Of a stretch of DNA of 64,000 bases, positions 63,023-64,000 are shown one piece after another (within the stretch, counting starts at the first letter, position 1; each line of letters begins with the position of its first letter). The stretch comes from Faecalibacterium sp. I3-3-89 (GTDB lineage: Bacteria; Bacillota; Clostridia; Oscillospirales; Ruminococcaceae). A program made the position numbers and the translations under genes. Where the stretch lies: NCBI RefSeq assembly GCF_023347275.1, contig NZ_CP094468.1, forward strand, positions 1,364,001 through 1,428,000, written 5' to 3'. A model generated the notes under the pieces. That model was not told the origin of the DNA and did not search any database. It worked only from the letters and a program-made list of their open reading frames with translations.

Positions 63023-64000
63023 TCAGCTCAGGGAAGGCTGGTTCTTATAACGCTTGCGCACTGCGCCGTACTCCATGTGTGCCTCGCCGCCCTCTACCGT
63101 ATCCTCGTCGATGGTGACGCGGATGATGGTGGGGTCTGTGGGCACATTGTACATGACGGGCATCAGGATGTTCTCCATCACGCTGCGCAGACCGCGGGCA
63201 CCGGTCTTGCGCTCGATGGTCTTCCGCGCAATGGCGTGGAGGGCCTCATCGGTGATGTTCAGCTCCACATTATCCATGGCCAGCAGCTCTTTGTACTGCT
63301 TGACCAGACTGTTTCGAGGCTCCTTCAGGACACGCACCAGCGCATCCTCGTCCAGATCATCCAGCACCGTAATGACCGGCAGACGGCCGATCAGTTCGGG
63401 GATGAGGCCGAACTTGACGAGGTCGTGGGGTTCGACCTTCTGCAGCAGGGCTTTCTGGGCCTCGCTGGAATTGTCCTTCAGGCTGCTGCCGAAGCCCAGA
63501 GCGGACTTATCGGTGCGGCGAAGGATATACTTGTCCAGACCGTCGAAGGCACCGCCGCAGATGAAGAGGATGTTGGTGGTGTCGATCTGGATGAACTCCT
63601 GCTGAGGGTGCTTGCGGCCGCCCTGCGGGGGAACATTGCTGACCGTTCCCTCCAGGATCTTCAGCAGAGCCTGCTGGACGCCCTCACCGCCCACATCACG
63701 GGTGATGGAGGGGTTCTCGCTCTTGCGGGTGATCTTGTCGATCTCATCGATATAGATGATGCCGATCTGCGCCTTCTGGACGTCGAAGTCTGCGGCCTGA
63801 ATGAGCTTGAGCAGGATGTTCTCCACGTCCTCGCCCACATAGCCGGCCTCCGTCAGGGTGGTGGCATCTGCGATGGCGAAGGGCACGCCCAGCATCTTGG
63901 CCAGTGTCTGGGCCAGCAGGGTCTTGCCGACACCGGAGGGGCCGAGGAGCAGGACGTTGGACTTCTGCAGCTCAACGTCGGCGCCCTTGCCGCTCAGGAT
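63023..64000 (-). CDS. clpX: ATP-dependent protease ATP-binding subunit ClpX, C-terminal part
   Basis: Unfoldase of the ClpXP protease. The frame is open to the last base of the window; about 325 C-terminal residues are visible, lacking the zinc-binding N-terminal domain. Seen: Walker A GPSGVGKT just inside the edge, the pore GYVG motif ([10 protein letters not shown]), Walker [11 protein letters not shown], the [19 protein letters not shown] loop and sensor 2 near TGARGLR. Internal ATG 63895 is not the start. Confidence 0.97.
   Translation of the reverse strand: MLSGKGADVELQKSNVLLLGPSGVGKTLLAQTLAKMLGVPFAIADATTLTEAGYVGEDVENILLKLIQAADFDVQKAQIGIIYIDEIDKITRKSENPSITRDVGGEGVQQALLKILEGTVSNVPPQGGRKHPQQEFIQIDTTNILFICGGAFDGLDKYILRRTDKSALGFGSSLKDNSSEAQKALLQKVEPHDLVKFGLIPELIGRLPVITVLDDLDEDALVRVLKEPRNSLVKQYKELLAMDNVELNITDEALHAIARKTIERKTGARGLRSVMENILMPVMYNVPTDPTIIRVTIDEDTVEGGEAHMEYGAVRKRYKNQPSLS

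Overview
The window looks like the chromosome of a GC-rich, low-GC-skewed-to-none Firmicute of the Ruminococcaceae/Oscillospiraceae type, most plausibly the Faecalibacterium/Gemmiger/Subdoligranulum branch. The reasons are clostridial gene orders (spoIIIA-asp23-nusB-xseAB-ispA-dxs-tlyA-nadK-argR-recN; phoH-ybeY-era-yqzL-recO; hprK-murB-rapZ-whiA-dnaE-pfkA), strong AGGAGG-type ribosome binding sites, a tyrosyl T-box, and sigma-A promoters with TTGACA/TATAAT-like boxes. The genus is an inference; no 16S rRNA gene is present.

Layout. 1-1467: right end of a prophage (tail-protein C-terminus, M15 endolysin, XhlA-like protein, holin) ending at the 3' half of a tRNA-Thr gene, which reads as an attachment-site remnant. 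1910-8098 (+): tgt, yajC, two membrane proteins (one SpoIIM-like), radA, a XerC/D-like recombinase and an unknown protein translationally coupled to it. 8251-8278: a dif-like 28-bp site lying exactly where + strand genes meet - strand genes. 8432-16879 (-): cwlD-like amidase, mutS2, recO, the small yqzL, era, ybeY, phoH, a separate small XRE regulator (+), and queA. 17034-21743 (+): a lysine/diaminopimelate cluster (asd, dapA, dapB) with a CapA-like protein and a free-standing aspartokinase-type ACT protein. 21869-34038 (-): tyrS with T-box leader, recN, argR, nadK, tlyA, dxs, a PAP2-like protein, ispA, xseB, xseA, a TsaD paralogue, nusB, asp23. 34163-38804 (-): a complete eight-gene spoIIIAA-AH operon. 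38938-49516 (-): ligA, pfkA, dnaE, whiA, rapZ, murB, hprK. 49893-53727 (+): Na/Pi cotransporter with PhoU tail and a PhoB/PhoR pair behind TTTACA repeats. 53724-58132: a GerA/GerB/GerC-like germination operon (-) divergent from a DUF421/DUF4363 pair (+). 58457-64000 (-): nrdR, secDF, an aspartate-type aminotransferase and the C-terminal part of clpX.

How the genes work together. The window is mainly housekeeping: DNA repair and replication (radA, mutS2, recO, recN, xseAB, ligA, dnaE, xer), RNA maturation and modification (tgt, queA, era, ybeY, tlyA, nusB), isoprenoid and cell-wall precursors (dxs, ispA, asd-dapAB, murB), carbon control (hprK, rapZ, pfkA) and secretion (yajC, secDF). The parts worth a second look are the dif-like site beside its probable recombinase, the retained sporulation and germination loci (one with a sigma-G-like promoter), the stand-alone ACT protein in the lysine cluster, the tRNA-Thr attachment remnant, and several structured leaders. 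No CRISPR array, insertion sequence, complete rRNA or complete tRNA gene was seen.
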